A stretch of 64,000 bases of DNA from Pseudomonas fortuita (lineage in GTDB: Bacteria > Pseudomonadota > Gammaproteobacteria > Pseudomonadales > Pseudomonadaceae), in the NCBI RefSeq assembly GCF_026898135.2, contig NZ_CP114035.2:471001-535000 (forward strand), written 5' to 3'. The notes under the pieces are model-generated. The model had not been told where the DNA came from. It made no database searches and worked only from the letters and a program-made list of their open reading frames with translations. Within the stretch, counting starts at the first letter, position 1. Each line of letters begins with the position of its first letter. A program made the position numbers and the translations under genes. Of the stretch, positions 5,538-16,729 are shown in pieces.

Positions 5538-8500
5538 TTATAACGGGGGTTTCGCACCTGTGCCATCTGAAAGATCCGATAGTGCTATGCGAAGAAACGC
5601 TGTGGCGAACTCCTCGGGCGGCAGTGGCAGGCTGACGATGTAGCCTTGGATCTGCTCGCAGCCCTCGGCCGCCAGGAAGCGTTGCTGGGCCTGGTTTTCC
5701 ACACCTTCGGCAATGATGGTCAGTTGCATGCTGCGGCCCAGGGCAATGATTGCACGGGCGATGGCGGCATCGTGCGGGTCGTCGGGCAGGCCGCGGATGA
5801 ACGACTTGTCGATCTTCAGAATGTCCAGCGGCAGGCGCTTGAGATAGCTCAGCGATGAATAGCCGGTGCCAAAGTCGTCGATGGCCAGTTGCACGCCCAG
5901 TTTTTTCAACTGGTACAGCACGGCCAGGGCCTCTTCAGCCTGGCTCATGATGAAGTTTTCGGTGATCTCCAGCTGCAAGTCACCTGCCTTGAGTTGGTGA
6001 TGCTTGAGCAACTGTTCGATGCGCCGTGCCAGGTGCGGCTGGCGTAGCTGGGCGCCCGCGAGGTTGATCGACAAGGGGCCGAAGGGTTCGTAGTGCTGCT
6101 TCCAGGCCTGCATCTGCTGGCAGGCCTGTTCCAATACCCAGTCGCCGAGCTGGAGGATGGTGCCGTTCTCCTCCGCCAGGTGGATGAAGTGCTCCGGGGG
6201 CACTTCACCAAAGGTCGGGTGGCTCCAGCGGATCAGCGCCTCGGCGCCGACCAGGCTCTGGGTCTTGAGGCTGAGCTTGGGCTGGAAGCACAGGCTCATT
6301 TCGTTGCGTTCGACGGCACGGCGCAGTTCGTGTTCCAGAGCAATGCGTTCGCTGGCCTGGGCGGTGAGGTCGCGGGTGTAGGCTTCGACGCGGTTGCGGC
6401 CCTTGGCTTTGGAGCGGTACATGGCAGCATCGGCGTTGCGGATCAGTGTGGCAACGTCGCTGCCATCCTGTGGATAAAGGCTGATGCCGATGCTGGCGCT
6501 GGTGAAAAACTCATGCTCACCGGCCTGGAACGGTGCGATGAAGCAGGCCAGCAGCTTGTTGGCGATGGTACTGGCGTCACTGGGCTTGTGCAGGCCGGGC
6601 AGCAGGATGATGAACTCGTCGCCGCCCAGGCGGGCCACGGTGTCGACGTCACGCACCTGCTCCTTCAGGCGCTGGGCAATGCCCTTGAGCAGCAAGTCGC
6701 CGACCGGGTGGCCAAGGCTATCGTTGATGTGCTTGAAGCGGTCGAGGTCGAGGAACAGCACCGCACCTTGGCGGTTGGACACCTGCGCGCAGGTGAGCAC
6801 GGCCTGCAGGCGGTTCTCGAACAAGGCACGGTTGGGCAGGCCGGTCAGCGGGTCGTGGTGGGCCTGGTAGTCGAGCTTGGCCTGGGCATGCTTGAGGCTG
6901 GAAATGTCGGCGAACACAGCCACGAAGTGAGTGATCTCGCGGTCGCTGTTGCGCACGGCGCTGATGGTCAGCCAGCCGGGGTACAGTTCGCCGTTCTTGC
7001 GCTTGTTGTAGATCTCGCCTTGCCAGTGACCCTCGGCGGTAAGCTGGTGCCACATGGCGGCATAGAAGGCGCTGTCGTGCTGGCCGGAGGCAAGCAGGCG
7101 CGGGGTCTGGCCGAGGGCTTCGATTTCGCTGTAGCCGGTGATTTCGCTGAAGGCACGGTTGACGGCACTGATGCGCTGGTCGATGTCGGTGATCAGCACG
7201 CCTTCGGCAGTGTTCTCGAACACGGTGGCGGCCAGTTGCAGTTTTTCCTGCATCAGGTGGCGCTCGGTGATGTCGCGGGCGATGGTCAGCATGCAGTCGA
7301 CGCCGGCAATCGGCAGGGGCCTGGCGGACAGCTCGCACAGGCGGACCTGCCCGTCGCTGCGGCGGATGTGGCAGGTGAAGTCACGCACGAAACCGTCGCG
7401 GTTGAGCTGGTCGACCAGGCGTTTGCGTTCGTTGAGGTCGACCCAGATACCCAGGTCCAGCGAGGTCTGGTCGATAGTCGGGTTCAGGTCATAGCCAGTC
7501 AGACGGCAGAAGCCTTCGTTCACCTCAAGCAGCAAACCGTCGCTCTGGCGCGACAGCAGCAGGCCGTCGGGCGAGGCGTGGAAGGCCTTGGCGAACTTTT
7601 CTTCTGAAGTTTGCAGCTGCTGCTGGGTCTCCTTGAGCTGGCTGATGTCGCGAACTGCCACAACCAGCGCGGGGGTGCCGTCCAGTTCGAAGGTTTCGGC
7701 CGAAGTCAGGCCGGTGAAGAGTTGGCCATTACTGCGGCGAAAGCTCATCTCAAGGTTGCGGATGCCACCTTGGTGCAGGCGCTCAAGCAGCGGCGGGCCG
7801 GAGCCTTCGACGCCCCACAGGTTCAGGTCGGTGGCGCTGCGGCCAAGCACCTGGTCCGGGTTCAGGCCAATCTGCTCTTCGAAGGCTTCGTTCACCTCCA
7901 GCAGGCAGCCGTCGCTGTGGCGGGCAATCAGTAGAATGTCGGGGCACTGCTGGAACACCGAGGCAAACTTTTGCTCGGAAAGACGCAGGGCGTCCTCGGT
8001 GCGCTTGGTTTCGCTGATGTCGATCATCAGCCCGCGCATCACCGGCTGGTGCCCGTGTTCGATCATGCTGACAATGTTGCGTATCCACAATGGCTGACCG
8101 TCGGCCCGTATCACCCGATAGTCCAGGCTGTGGTCGCGTCCGGCTGCGGTTTCGCTGTCGCAGTATGCCTGCGCCCAGAGCGCGTCCTCCGGGTGCAGGA
8201 TGCTGCGCCAGAAGCCCGGTTTGAGCCAGTCGCCAAGCGGGTAACCCAGCAAGTCTTCGGCGTGCGGTGAGACATAGCTGTAGGTGAAGTCGTTGGCGTC
8301 GGCTTCCCAGGCGATGGCTGACAGGCTCTCGACCAGGCCGCGGTAGTGGTACTCACTGCTGCGCAGCTCCTGCTCCAGGGCGATACGCCGGGAAATTTCC
8401 GAGCTGAGGCGGCGGTTGATACGGATGACCACGGCCAGAACGGCCATCAGCAAAAGGACTGTTGGCAAGCCATATACCAGCAGGTCGGACCAGAACATCC

Positions 8501-9281
8501 GTTGGTCGACCACGTTACCCACCCAGCGCTGCTGGATCTGGCTGACTTCGCCGCTGCTCATGTCAGCCATGACTTTGTCCAGAATGCCCACCAGCACTTT
8601 GTTGTCACGTGGTGCGGCCATGGCCAGCTGATAGCGGTAGGGCGTTTCACCACTGACGTAGAGGCCGTCGAGCTTGAGCTGTCGCAGGCTCCAGATGCTT
8701 GACGCCAGGTCGCCGACCACCGCGTCCACTTGATCGGTAGCCAAGGCCTGCAGTGTGGAGCTGACATTGGGCAGCGCCACCAGGTTGAGGTCGGGGTGAT
8801 GGGTACGCAGCAGTTCGTGCGGGGCGTAATTTTCGACTACGGCAATCTTCAGGCCATACAGGTCGTCCAGTTTGCGCGGTTGGACACCGCCTTTGTGGGC
8901 GAGGATGACGATCGGGAAGTCGAGGTACGGACGGGTGAAGGCCAGGTAGCCTTGGCGTTCGGGCGTGGACATGATGCCTGGCAGCAGGTCGATGCGGTTA
9001 TCCCGTGCCTGCGCCAGTACCTCGGTCCAGCTGCTGGGCTCGACCGGTTTGAGCGTCACGCCCAGGCGTTGCTGGATCGCAGCGATGTAATCGGCGGCCA
9101 ATCCCTGGTACCGGCCCTCCTGGTCGCGAAACTCGAACGGTGGCCAAGAGGCGTCTACACCCAGGCTCAGCTGCGGGTGGGCAGCCAACCAGGCTTTTTC
9201 CTCGTCTGTCAGGGTCAGGGCGCCGGCCGTCGTGTTCCACAGAATCAGGAGCAGCAACAGAATGGCCGGCATAAGTGGCAT
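5538..9281 (-). CDS. rmcA: periplasmic-sensor PAS-GGDEF-EAL c-di-GMP protein (RmcA type)
   Basis: An inner-membrane protein of 1247 residues that makes or degrades cyclic di-GMP. Order: signal/anchor (1-21), a periplasmic type-3 solute-binding domain (about 25-260), a transmembrane helix (about 268-290), about four PAS domains (300-800), GGDEF (RLGGDEF near 885) and EAL (EALIRW near 1015, plus DDFGTGYSS). Both signature motifs are intact, and an inhibitory RxxD (RDVD) lies five residues before GGDEF. Length, order and position next to rpoD match P. aeruginosa RmcA (PA0575), a redox-responsive c-di-GMP enzyme with net phosphodiesterase activity. The start at 9281 has GAGG 5 nt upstream. Confidence 0.88.
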   Translation of the reverse strand: MPLMPAILLLLLILWNTTAGALTLTDEEKAWLAAHPQLSLGVDASWPPFEFRDQEGRYQGLAADYIAAIQQRLGVTLKPVEPSSWTEVLAQARDNRIDLLPGIMSTPERQGYLAFTRPYLDFPIVILAHKGGVQPRKLDDLYGLKIAVVENYAPHELLRTHHPDLNLVALPNVSSTLQALATDQVDAVVGDLASSIWSLRQLKLDGLYVSGETPYRYQLAMAAPRDNKVLVGILDKVMADMSSGEVSQIQQRWVGNVVDQRMFWSDLLVYGLPTVLLLMAVLAVVIRINRRLSSEISRRIALEQELRSSEYHYRGLVESLSAIAWEADANDFTYSYVSPHAEDLLGYPLGDWLKPGFWRSILHPEDALWAQAYCDSETAAGRDHSLDYRVIRADGQPLWIRNIVSMIEHGHQPVMRGLMIDISETKRTEDALRLSEQKFASVFQQCPDILLIARHSDGCLLEVNEAFEEQIGLNPDQVLGRSATDLNLWGVEGSGPPLLERLHQGGIRNLEMSFRRSNGQLFTGLTSAETFELDGTPALVVAVRDISQLKETQQQLQTSEEKFAKAFHASPDGLLLSRQSDGLLLEVNEGFCRLTGYDLNPTIDQTSLDLGIWVDLNERKRLVDQLNRDGFVRDFTCHIRRSDGQVRLCELSARPLPIAGVDCMLTIARDITERHLMQEKLQLAATVFENTAEGVLITDIDQRISAVNRAFSEITGYSEIEALGQTPRLLASGQHDSAFYAAMWHQLTAEGHWQGEIYNKRKNGELYPGWLTISAVRNSDREITHFVAVFADISSLKHAQAKLDYQAHHDPLTGLPNRALFENRLQAVLTCAQVSNRQGAVLFLDLDRFKHINDSLGHPVGDLLLKGIAQRLKEQVRDVDTVARLGGDEFIILLPGLHKPSDASTIANKLLACFIAPFQAGEHEFFTSASIGISLYPQDGSDVATLIRNADAAMYRSKAKGRNRVEAYTRDLTAQASERIALEHELRRAVERNEMSLCFQPKLSLKTQSLVGAEALIRWSHPTFGEVPPEHFIHLAEENGTILQLGDWVLEQACQQMQAWKQHYEPFGPLSINLAGAQLRQPHLARRIEQLLKHHQLKAGDLQLEITENFIMSQAEEALAVLYQLKKLGVQLAIDDFGTGYSSLSYLKRLPLDILKIDKSFIRGLPDDPHDAAIARAIIALGRSMQLTIIAEGVENQAQQRFLAAEGCEQIQGYIVSLPLPPEEFATAFLRIALSDLSDGTGAKPPL

Positions 9282-9355
9282 AGCAGCCTCGCATTCTTGG
9301 GGTCTGACGTCGAGTGTAGACGGGCATTGCGCAAGCGTGGGGTAAGCGAGATACG

Positions 9356-9448
9356 TGTAGGTGCAGCCTTGTGCTGCGAAAGGGCCGGTATGGGCGGAGG
9401 TGTTCGGTGACCCGGATGGCCTCTTCGCAGCACAAGGCTGCTTCTACA
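9356..9448. repeat. REP-like inverted repeat between rmcA and rpoD
   Basis: Two 25-bp arms (9356-9380 and 9424-9448) are inverted copies with two mismatches, containing GCAGCCTTGTGCTGCGAA. The class differs from the other REP pairs in this window. It separates the rpoD terminator from the rmcA start. Confidence 0.75.
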
Positions 9449-9480
9449 GGGACCGCGAGTGCTTCAAAAGGCAGAAAAGA

Positions 9481-9506
9481 AAAACCCCGGCCTGGGCCGG
9501 GGTTTT
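9481..9506 (-). terminator. rpoD intrinsic terminator
   Basis: AAAACCCCGGCC (9481-9492) and GGCCGGGGTTTT (9495-9506) form a perfect 12-bp stem, followed on the minus strand by a T-rich run. It begins a few bases after the rpoD stop codon. Confidence 0.9.
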
Positions 9507-9510
9507 GTCA

Positions 9511-11361
<1,851 letters not shown>

Positions 11362-11428
11362 AACACCCTATCCACTGAAGGTCTTGGCGGGCAAAAAACA
11401 AGCCGAGGATTATACCCGAGCATGGGCC

Positions 11429-13414
11429 TCACGCGCCAGATGAGGTCGGCGTTTGTGCGGGAACTTTCCGGCTCAGCAAGGCGAGGAGCTGGGTTTTTTC
11501 CTCGCTGGTCAATTCACTTTGACGTGATTTCCTGAGCAGTTGTTCCAGGCTGCGCTCGCGTTGGCGGGCGGACAAGCTAGTTATAGTGTCGAAAAACTGT
11601 TGTTCAAGGTTGTCGGCCACGATCAGCCATTCCTTTTCCGCCAGGGCCCGCAGCAGGCGGCCCTGTTCGGTGCCATGCCAACGTGCAATCAGCTGCATTG
11701 AGCTTAGCCCAGGATTTTTCTGTGCGGCTTCGATCAATGCCACCAACAGCTGGCTGTACAGGTGTTCTTCGTCGGCAAAGTGGCTGGCATCTTCGACCTT
11801 TCCGGCCAGCAACGGGTGGTGCAGCAGGGTGCGCAGGGCCGCCAGGGTAGGTGGTTCGACCGGTGCTGGCACGCGCGGTGGCGCTTCGTCACGTTGCTGC
11901 CAGGGCTTGCCGCCCTTGCGGTTCTTGTCCCAGGGTTTGTCGCTCCACTGCTTTTTACCGCCGCCCTTGTTCGGCTTCCATGCCGGTTCCTGCTGAGCGG
12001 GGGCGAAGTCGTGCTGCGGCGGCATGTCGCCGAAATCAGGGGTGTAGCTGGCCATGGCATCGTAGTCGTAGCCAGGGTCGTAGTCCGGCACGCTACTGGC
12101 TGGCGGAGCTTGTTGCGCCAGTTGCTCGACCTGTTGTGGGTCCAGGCCGGTGATTTCTTTCAGGCGGTTGCGCATCAGTTGGCGCAGGTTGGCCCCGGGG
12201 ATCTTTTCGATCAACGGTGCGGCCAGGGTCGCCATGTGCGCCTTGCCTTCCAGTGATCGCGGGTCGGCTTCAGCGCCCAGTTGCTCGAAGAAGTAATCGG
12301 CCAGCGGCTGGGCGTGCTGGTTGATGCGGGCCTTGAAGGCATCGGTGCCTTCGGCACGCACCAGGCTGTCTGGGTCTTCGCCCTCGGGCAGGAACAGAAA
12401 GCGCGCGCGGCGGCCGTCCTGCAGGTTCGACAGGGTTGACTCCAACGCACGCCAGGCGGCCTTGCGCCCGGCCTGGTCGCCGTCGAAGCAGAACAGCACG
12501 CTGGGCACTACCCGGAACAAACGCTTGAGGTGCTCTTCGCTGGTGGCGGTGCCAAGGGTGGCCACGGCGTTGCGCAGGCCCTGCTGAGCCAGCGCGATGA
12601 CGTCCATGTAGCCCTCGACGACGATGATTTCGTCGAGGTTGCGGTTGTGCTTGCGCGCCTCGTACAGCCCGTACAGTTCCTGGCCCTTGTGGAACACCGG
12701 GGTTTCCGGGGAGTTCAGGTACTTGGGTTTGTCGTCGCCCAGTACCCGGCCGCCGAAGGCGATGATGCGCCCGCGGCTATCACGGATGGGGAACATTACC
12801 CGGTCGCGGAAGCGGTCGTAGCGCTTGCCGCTTTCGGCGTTCTCGATCAGCAGGCCGGCATCGATCATCACCTTTTGCTGCAGGGTGTCGGCCCCCAGGT
12901 GCTTGAGCAGGTTGTCCCAGCCGGGCGGGGCGAAACCCAGGCAGAAATCGCGGGCGATCTCTCCGGACAGGCCGCGGCCTTTGAGGTAGTCCACTGCGGC
13001 CTTGCGGGTCGGGTGGCTGCGCAGGGCCTGGCGATAGAACTCCGAGGCGGCGTCCAGCAGCGGGTACAGTGGCGAGTCGGTTGGCTGGCGAGGCTTCTGG
13101 TCGCGGCGCCCTTGCTCGCGGGGCACTTCCATGCCTGCGGCGCGGGCCAGTTCTTCGACAGCCTGGGGGAAGTCCAGGTTGTCGTGGTCCATGACGAAGC
13201 CCAGGGCGTTGCCGCCGGCGCCGCAGCCGAAGCAGTAGTAGAACTGCTTGTCGGGGCTGACCGTGAAGGAAGGGGTCTTCTCCTTGTGGAACGGGCAGCA
13301 GGCGGAGTAGTTTTTGCCGGTTTTTTTCAGCTGGACGCGCGAACTCACCACGTCGACGATGTCGAGGCGGTTGATCAGGTCGTCAATGAAGCTCTGGGGA
13401 ATCAGCCCGGCCAT
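11429..13414 (-). CDS. dnaG: DNA primase
   Basis: Makes RNA primers at the replication fork. 661 residues from the ATG at 13414: N-terminal CHC2 zinc finger (C40, H43, C61, C64), the catalytic core, and a Toprim domain (VVEGYMDVIAL and FCFDGDQAG). A Gly/Lys/Pro-rich disordered stretch (about 430-510) leads to the C-terminal helicase-interaction domain. I preferred the second in-frame start because the upstream one at 13435 lacks a Shine-Dalgarno and adds seven residues not expected in the family. Middle gene of the macromolecular synthesis operon. Confidence 0.97.
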   Translation of the reverse strand: MAGLIPQSFIDDLINRLDIVDVVSSRVQLKKTGKNYSACCPFHKEKTPSFTVSPDKQFYYCFGCGAGGNALGFVMDHDNLDFPQAVEELARAAGMEVPREQGRRDQKPRQPTDSPLYPLLDAASEFYRQALRSHPTRKAAVDYLKGRGLSGEIARDFCLGFAPPGWDNLLKHLGADTLQQKVMIDAGLLIENAESGKRYDRFRDRVMFPIRDSRGRIIAFGGRVLGDDKPKYLNSPETPVFHKGQELYGLYEARKHNRNLDEIIVVEGYMDVIALAQQGLRNAVATLGTATSEEHLKRLFRVVPSVLFCFDGDQAGRKAAWRALESTLSNLQDGRRARFLFLPEGEDPDSLVRAEGTDAFKARINQHAQPLADYFFEQLGAEADPRSLEGKAHMATLAAPLIEKIPGANLRQLMRNRLKEITGLDPQQVEQLAQQAPPASSVPDYDPGYDYDAMASYTPDFGDMPPQHDFAPAQQEPAWKPNKGGGKKQWSDKPWDKNRKGGKPWQQRDEAPPRVPAPVEPPTLAALRTLLHHPLLAGKVEDASHFADEEHLYSQLLVALIEAAQKNPGLSSMQLIARWHGTEQGRLLRALAEKEWLIVADNLEQQFFDTITSLSARQRERSLEQLLRKSRQSELTSEEKTQLLALLSRKVPAQTPTSSGA

Positions 13415-13628
13415 GGCAGTCTCGTCATCTGGCAACTGGCAAGTCTAATCGCTCACGCGCCGAATAGGGCGAGTGCTGATTGGGGAAGTGTGAGGGAGTG
13501 TGCGCTCGTCGCCAGCCCCTAAGGGCCCGTCAGTCGGACGTGCACGTCTGGTCATACAACAAGAAAGACCAGCTCTGACGTTTCAGGCAGGTTGCCCCGT
13601 ATGCAGTTCGCATGAGCTTGTGCAGGGC

Positions 13629-13687
13629 CTTGAGCTAGCTGCTCAAGTTTGAAGCGACCGCTGCCATCGCCCGGTGGTTAACCGGGC
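13629..13687 (-). promoter_or_regulatory. two hairpins between rpsU and dnaG
   Basis: CTTGAGC-TAGCT-GCTCAAG (13629-13647) and GCCCGGT-GGTTA-ACCGGGC (13669-13687) form stems downstream of rpsU. Operons of this type often have an attenuating terminator or processing site here that keeps dnaG expression lower than rpsU; no U-run follows, so processing or partial termination is inferred. The rest of 13415-13717 shows no gene. Confidence 0.5.
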
Positions 13688-13717
13688 AGGGCAGAAGCTT
13701 TGCGTAGAACGCCTGTA

Positions 13718-13933
13718 TTAGTACAGACGAACGGCGCGGCGCTGTTCGCGCTGAACTTTCTTGGCGTGACGCTTAACAGCAGCAGCTGCTTTGCGCTTAC
13801 GCTCTGCGGTCGGCTTCTCGTAAAACTCGCGGCTACGAACTTCAGCCAGTACACCGGCTTTTTCGCAGGAGCGCTTGAAACGACGCAGAGCTACGTCGAA
13901 GGGTTCGTTCTCTTTAACTTTGACGGCTGGCAT
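13718..13933 (-). CDS. rpsU: 30S ribosomal protein bS21
   Basis: A 71-residue, highly basic protein of the small subunit that assists translation initiation. The sequence [20 protein letters not shown] and the Arg/Lys-rich C-terminus are diagnostic. It is the first gene of the rpsU-dnaG-rpoD operon and is divergent from tsaD; promoters for both directions must lie in the 204-bp gap 13934-14137. Confidence 0.98.
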   Translation of the reverse strand: MPAVKVKENEPFDVALRRFKRSCEKAGVLAEVRSREFYEKPTAERKRKAAAAVKRHAKKVQREQRRAVRLY

Positions 13934-14137
13934 CCAGGGCTACCTTAATTCATTACCGGGGTAGACGTGCTCCTGGCAAAACAAAGGTGTGCTGGAGAAC
14001 GTCGGTTTTCAAGGGTTGCGGATGTTAACCCTTAGCAAGCCGGAATGCAAAGCCTCTGATCGAAAACCGCTGGTCGGCGTCCGACACGGGGACTATCATG
14101 CGCGCCTTCGAATTCAGCCCCCACAAGGGACGAGCCC
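13934..14137. promoter_or_regulatory. divergent rpsU / tsaD promoter region
   Basis: The gap between two divergent genes. On the plus strand TATCAT (14093-14098) about 40 bp before tsaD is a fair -10 box; no clear -35 precedes it. For rpsU no box stands out by eye. Confidence 0.35.
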
Positions 14138-15163
14138 ATGCTAGTACTGGGATTGGAAACATCTTGCGACGAAACTGGCGTCGCATTATACGACAGCGAG
14201 CGCGGCCTGCTGGCCGACGCACTGTTCAGCCAGATTGACCTGCACCGCGTGTTTGGCGGTGTGGTGCCCGAACTGGCCTCGCGTGACCACGTAAAGCGCA
14301 TGTTGCCGCTTATCCGCCAGGTGCTGGAGGAGGCGGGTTGCGTCGCCACCGAGATCGACGCCATCGCCTACACCGCGGGTCCTGGCCTGGTCGGGGCATT
14401 GCTGGTGGGCGCCTCGTGCGCCCAGGCGCTGGCCTTTGCGTGGGACATTCCGGCGATTGGCGTGCACCACATGGAAGGCCACTTGCTGGCGCCCATGCTG
14501 GAACAAAACCCACCTGAGTTTCCGTTCGTCGCTTTGTTGGTTTCGGGCGGCCACACCCAGCTGGTACGCGTCGATGGCATCGGCCAGTACGAGCTGCTGG
14601 GCGAGAGCCTGGACGATGCCGCCGGCGAAGCGTTCGACAAGACCGCCAAGCTGATCGGCCTTAACTACCCCGGCGGCCCGGAAATCGCGCGCCTGGCCGA
14701 GCAGGGCGTACCTGGGCGCTTCGTGTTCCCGCGGCCGATGACTGACCGCCCGGGGCTGGAATTCAGCTTCAGCGGCCTCAAGACCTTTGCCCTCAACACC
14801 TGGCAGCAATGCAAGAATGCTGGCGACGACAGTGAGCAAACCCGTTGCGACCTGTCCCTGGCATTCCAGCAGGCGGTGGTGGAGACTTTGACCATCAAGT
14901 GCAAGCGGGCGCTCAAGCAGACTGGCCTCAAACGCCTGGTCATCGCGGGTGGCGTGAGTGCCAACAAGGCCTTGCGTGCGTCGCTCGAGGACATGCTCGG
15001 CAGCATCAAGGGCAACGTGTACTACGCGCGCCCGCAGTTCTGTACCGACAACGGCGCGATGATCGCTTACGCCGGTTGCCAGCGCCTGCTGGCCGGGCAG
15101 CAGCAGGACCTGGCGATCAGCGTGCAGGCACGCTGGCCGATGGAGCAGTTACCGCCGCTGTAG
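14138..15163 (+). CDS. tsaD: tRNA N6-threonylcarbamoyladenosine transferase TsaD
   Basis: Transfers the threonylcarbamoyl group to A37 of ANN-decoding tRNAs, with TsaB and TsaE. 341 residues with the Kae1 signatures: [11 protein letters not shown] at the start, the metal-binding HHMEGH near residues 110-115, SGGHTQL, and [10 protein letters not shown]. The start at 14138 has AGGGA 7 nt upstream. It is convergent with plsY, 17 bp apart. Confidence 0.98.
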   Translation: MLVLGLETSCDETGVALYDSERGLLADALFSQIDLHRVFGGVVPELASRDHVKRMLPLIRQVLEEAGCVATEIDAIAYTAGPGLVGALLVGASCAQALAFAWDIPAIGVHHMEGHLLAPMLEQNPPEFPFVALLVSGGHTQLVRVDGIGQYELLGESLDDAAGEAFDKTAKLIGLNYPGGPEIARLAEQGVPGRFVFPRPMTDRPGLEFSFSGLKTFALNTWQQCKNAGDDSEQTRCDLSLAFQQAVVETLTIKCKRALKQTGLKRLVIAGGVSANKALRASLEDMLGSIKGNVYYARPQFCTDNGAMIAYAGCQRLLAGQQQDLAISVQARWPMEQLPPL

Positions 15164-15180
15164 TGTTTGATGGCGAACGA

Positions 15181-15750
15181 TCAGAAGTGCCGTTCGCGCC
15201 CCGCGAACAGGTCGCGCAGGTTTTTGCGGTGGCGCCATACGATCAACACGGTCAGCACGGTGATCGGCAGCAAGGCTTCGGGCTCGCGCCAGGCCAGCAA
15301 TGGCAAGGTCAATGGCGTGGCAATCAGCGCCGCCAGCGAGCTGGTACGGGTGAGGTAGAAGGTCAGCAGCCAGGCGCCGATCGCTAGCAGCGCGGCCGGA
15401 AAATACAGGCCCATGAGCATGCCGGCAGCCGTCGCCACGCCCTTGCCGCCCTGGAAACGGAAGTACAGGGGGAACAGGTGGCCCAGTACCGCGCATACGC
15501 CCACCCAGGCCTGCGCGTGCAGGTCCAGCCCGGCAAGGCGGGCGAGCAATACCGGCAAAAGGCCCTTGCACAGGTCGCCAAGCAGGGTCAGGATCGCCAT
15601 TTTGCGGCCCGCCAGGCGTAGCATGTTGGTGGCGCCGGCATTGCCTGAGCCGCTGGAACGCGGGTCCGGGCTGCCCGAAAGGCGGCTGAGGAGAATGGCG
15701 AAGGACAGCGAGCCGAGCAGGTAGGCGAGCAACGCCAGTAACCAAAACAT
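15181..15750 (-). CDS. plsY: glycerol-3-phosphate acyltransferase PlsY
   Basis: An inner-membrane enzyme that transfers acyl groups from acyl-phosphate to glycerol-3-phosphate to give lysophosphatidic acid. 189 residues, mostly hydrophobic with about five membrane segments. The conserved loops are present: [11 protein letters not shown] near residues 34-45, and [12 protein letters not shown] near 100. It is divergent from folB with a gap of only 74 bp. Confidence 0.96.
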   Translation of the reverse strand: MFWLLALLAYLLGSLSFAILLSRLSGSPDPRSSGSGNAGATNMLRLAGRKMAILTLLGDLCKGLLPVLLARLAGLDLHAQAWVGVCAVLGHLFPLYFRFQGGKGVATAAGMLMGLYFPAALLAIGAWLLTFYLTRTSSLAALIATPLTLPLLAWREPEALLPITVLTVLIVWRHRKNLRDLFAGRERHF

Positions 15751-15824
15751 GCTAACTATTCCGGGCGAGGACGCCCTGATTCTAACGGCGCCAGTCGCCC
15801 TTGTCGTGCTGTGGAGAGAAGTGC

Positions 15825-16181
15825 TTGGACAGAGTGTTCATCGAAGGCCTGGAAGTCGATACCGTCATCGGTGCCTATGACTGGGAGCGGGATATTCGCC
15901 AGTGCTTGCGCCTGGACCTGAGCTTTGCCTGGGACAACCGCCCGGCCGCAGCGGGTGATGAGCTGAGCCTGGCGCTGGACTATGCCAGTGTGTCGGCGCG
16001 CATCCAGGCGTTTGCCGAGCAGGCGCGTTTCGAGTTGGTGGAAACCTTTGCCGAGCGCCTGGTGGCAACGCTCATGGAAGAATTCCATATCCCTTGGGTG
16101 CGGCTGAAGCTGACCAAGCCGGGTGCGGTACCAGCGGCCCGTGGCGGTGTTGGCGTGGAGATCGAGCGCGGATGTCTCTGA
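15825..16181 (+). CDS. folB: dihydroneopterin aldolase
   Basis: Folate synthesis: converts 7,8-dihydroneopterin to 6-hydroxymethyl-dihydropterin. 118 residues with [18 protein letters not shown] at the start and [16 protein letters not shown] sequence at the end, as in the family. The start is the unusual TTG at 15825, chosen because GGAGAG lies 7 nt upstream and no ATG or GTG gives a family-like N-terminus; the upstream TTG at 15801 has no binding site. It overlaps folK by 10 bp. Confidence 0.93.
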   Translation: MDRVFIEGLEVDTVIGAYDWERDIRQCLRLDLSFAWDNRPAAAGDELSLALDYASVSARIQAFAEQARFELVETFAERLVATLMEEFHIPWVRLKLTKPGAVPAARGGVGVEIERGCL

Positions 16182-16681
16182 GCACGGTTTACCTGGGCCT
16201 TGGCAGCAACATCGACCGTGAGGCGCATTTGTGCGCCGGGCTCGATGCGTTGACGGGCATCCTCACAGACATGCGCTGCTCGCCGGTGTTCGAAAGCCAG
16301 GCGGTGGGGATCAAGAGCGGGCCGTTCATCAATTTCGTGGTGACCGGGCAAACCGCGCTGCCGCTGATCGAACTGGACCGTCGATTGAAGTTCATCGAGG
16401 CCGAGAATGGCCGTTACGCGCCGGACCGCAAAGGGCTGCCGCTGGATATCGACGTGCTGATGTATGACGATCTGCACGGCACGTTTGATGGGCTGGTGTT
16501 GCCTCGGGCCGAGATCCTGAAGAACGCTTTTGTGCTGTGGCCGCTGTCGTTACTGGCCCCTCAGCTGATGCATCCGGGCGCGGGCAAGACCATGGCCCGG
16601 TTGTGGCAAGAGGCACAGATTGACCAGGTACTGGCCCCGGTCGCCTTCGAGTGGCGCGGTTTGCAGCTGACCCCCGCTTAA
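16172..16681 (+). CDS. folK: HPPK, 6-hydroxymethyl-dihydropterin pyrophosphokinase
   Basis: The next step after FolB in folate synthesis, activating the pterin with ATP. 169 residues from the ATG at 16172: VYLGLGSNIDRE at the start, and the HPPK signature DRKGLPLDIDVLMYDD near residues 87-102. The first 10 bp overlap the end of folB, so the two are translationally coupled. A perfect hairpin follows the gene. Confidence 0.97.
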   Translation: MSLSTVYLGLGSNIDREAHLCAGLDALTGILTDMRCSPVFESQAVGIKSGPFINFVVTGQTALPLIELDRRLKFIEAENGRYAPDRKGLPLDIDVLMYDDLHGTFDGLVLPRAEILKNAFVLWPLSLLAPQLMHPGAGKTMARLWQEAQIDQVLAPVAFEWRGLQLTPA

Positions 16682-16689
16682 GCCAGTTT

Positions 16690-16723
16690 CGGCCCTTTCG
16701 CGGCTAAAGCCGCGAAAGGGCCG
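16690..16723. terminator. bidirectional terminator between folK and cca
   Basis: A perfect 15-bp stem (16690-16704 and 16709-16723) with loop TAAA between two convergent genes. Confidence 0.85.
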
Positions 16724-16729
16724 GGAAGG

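Noticed and set aside
6093..7607. 500-codon plus-strand frame antisense to rmcA
   Set aside because: Shadow frame; repetitive Val/Gly/Ala/Gln composition without motifs.
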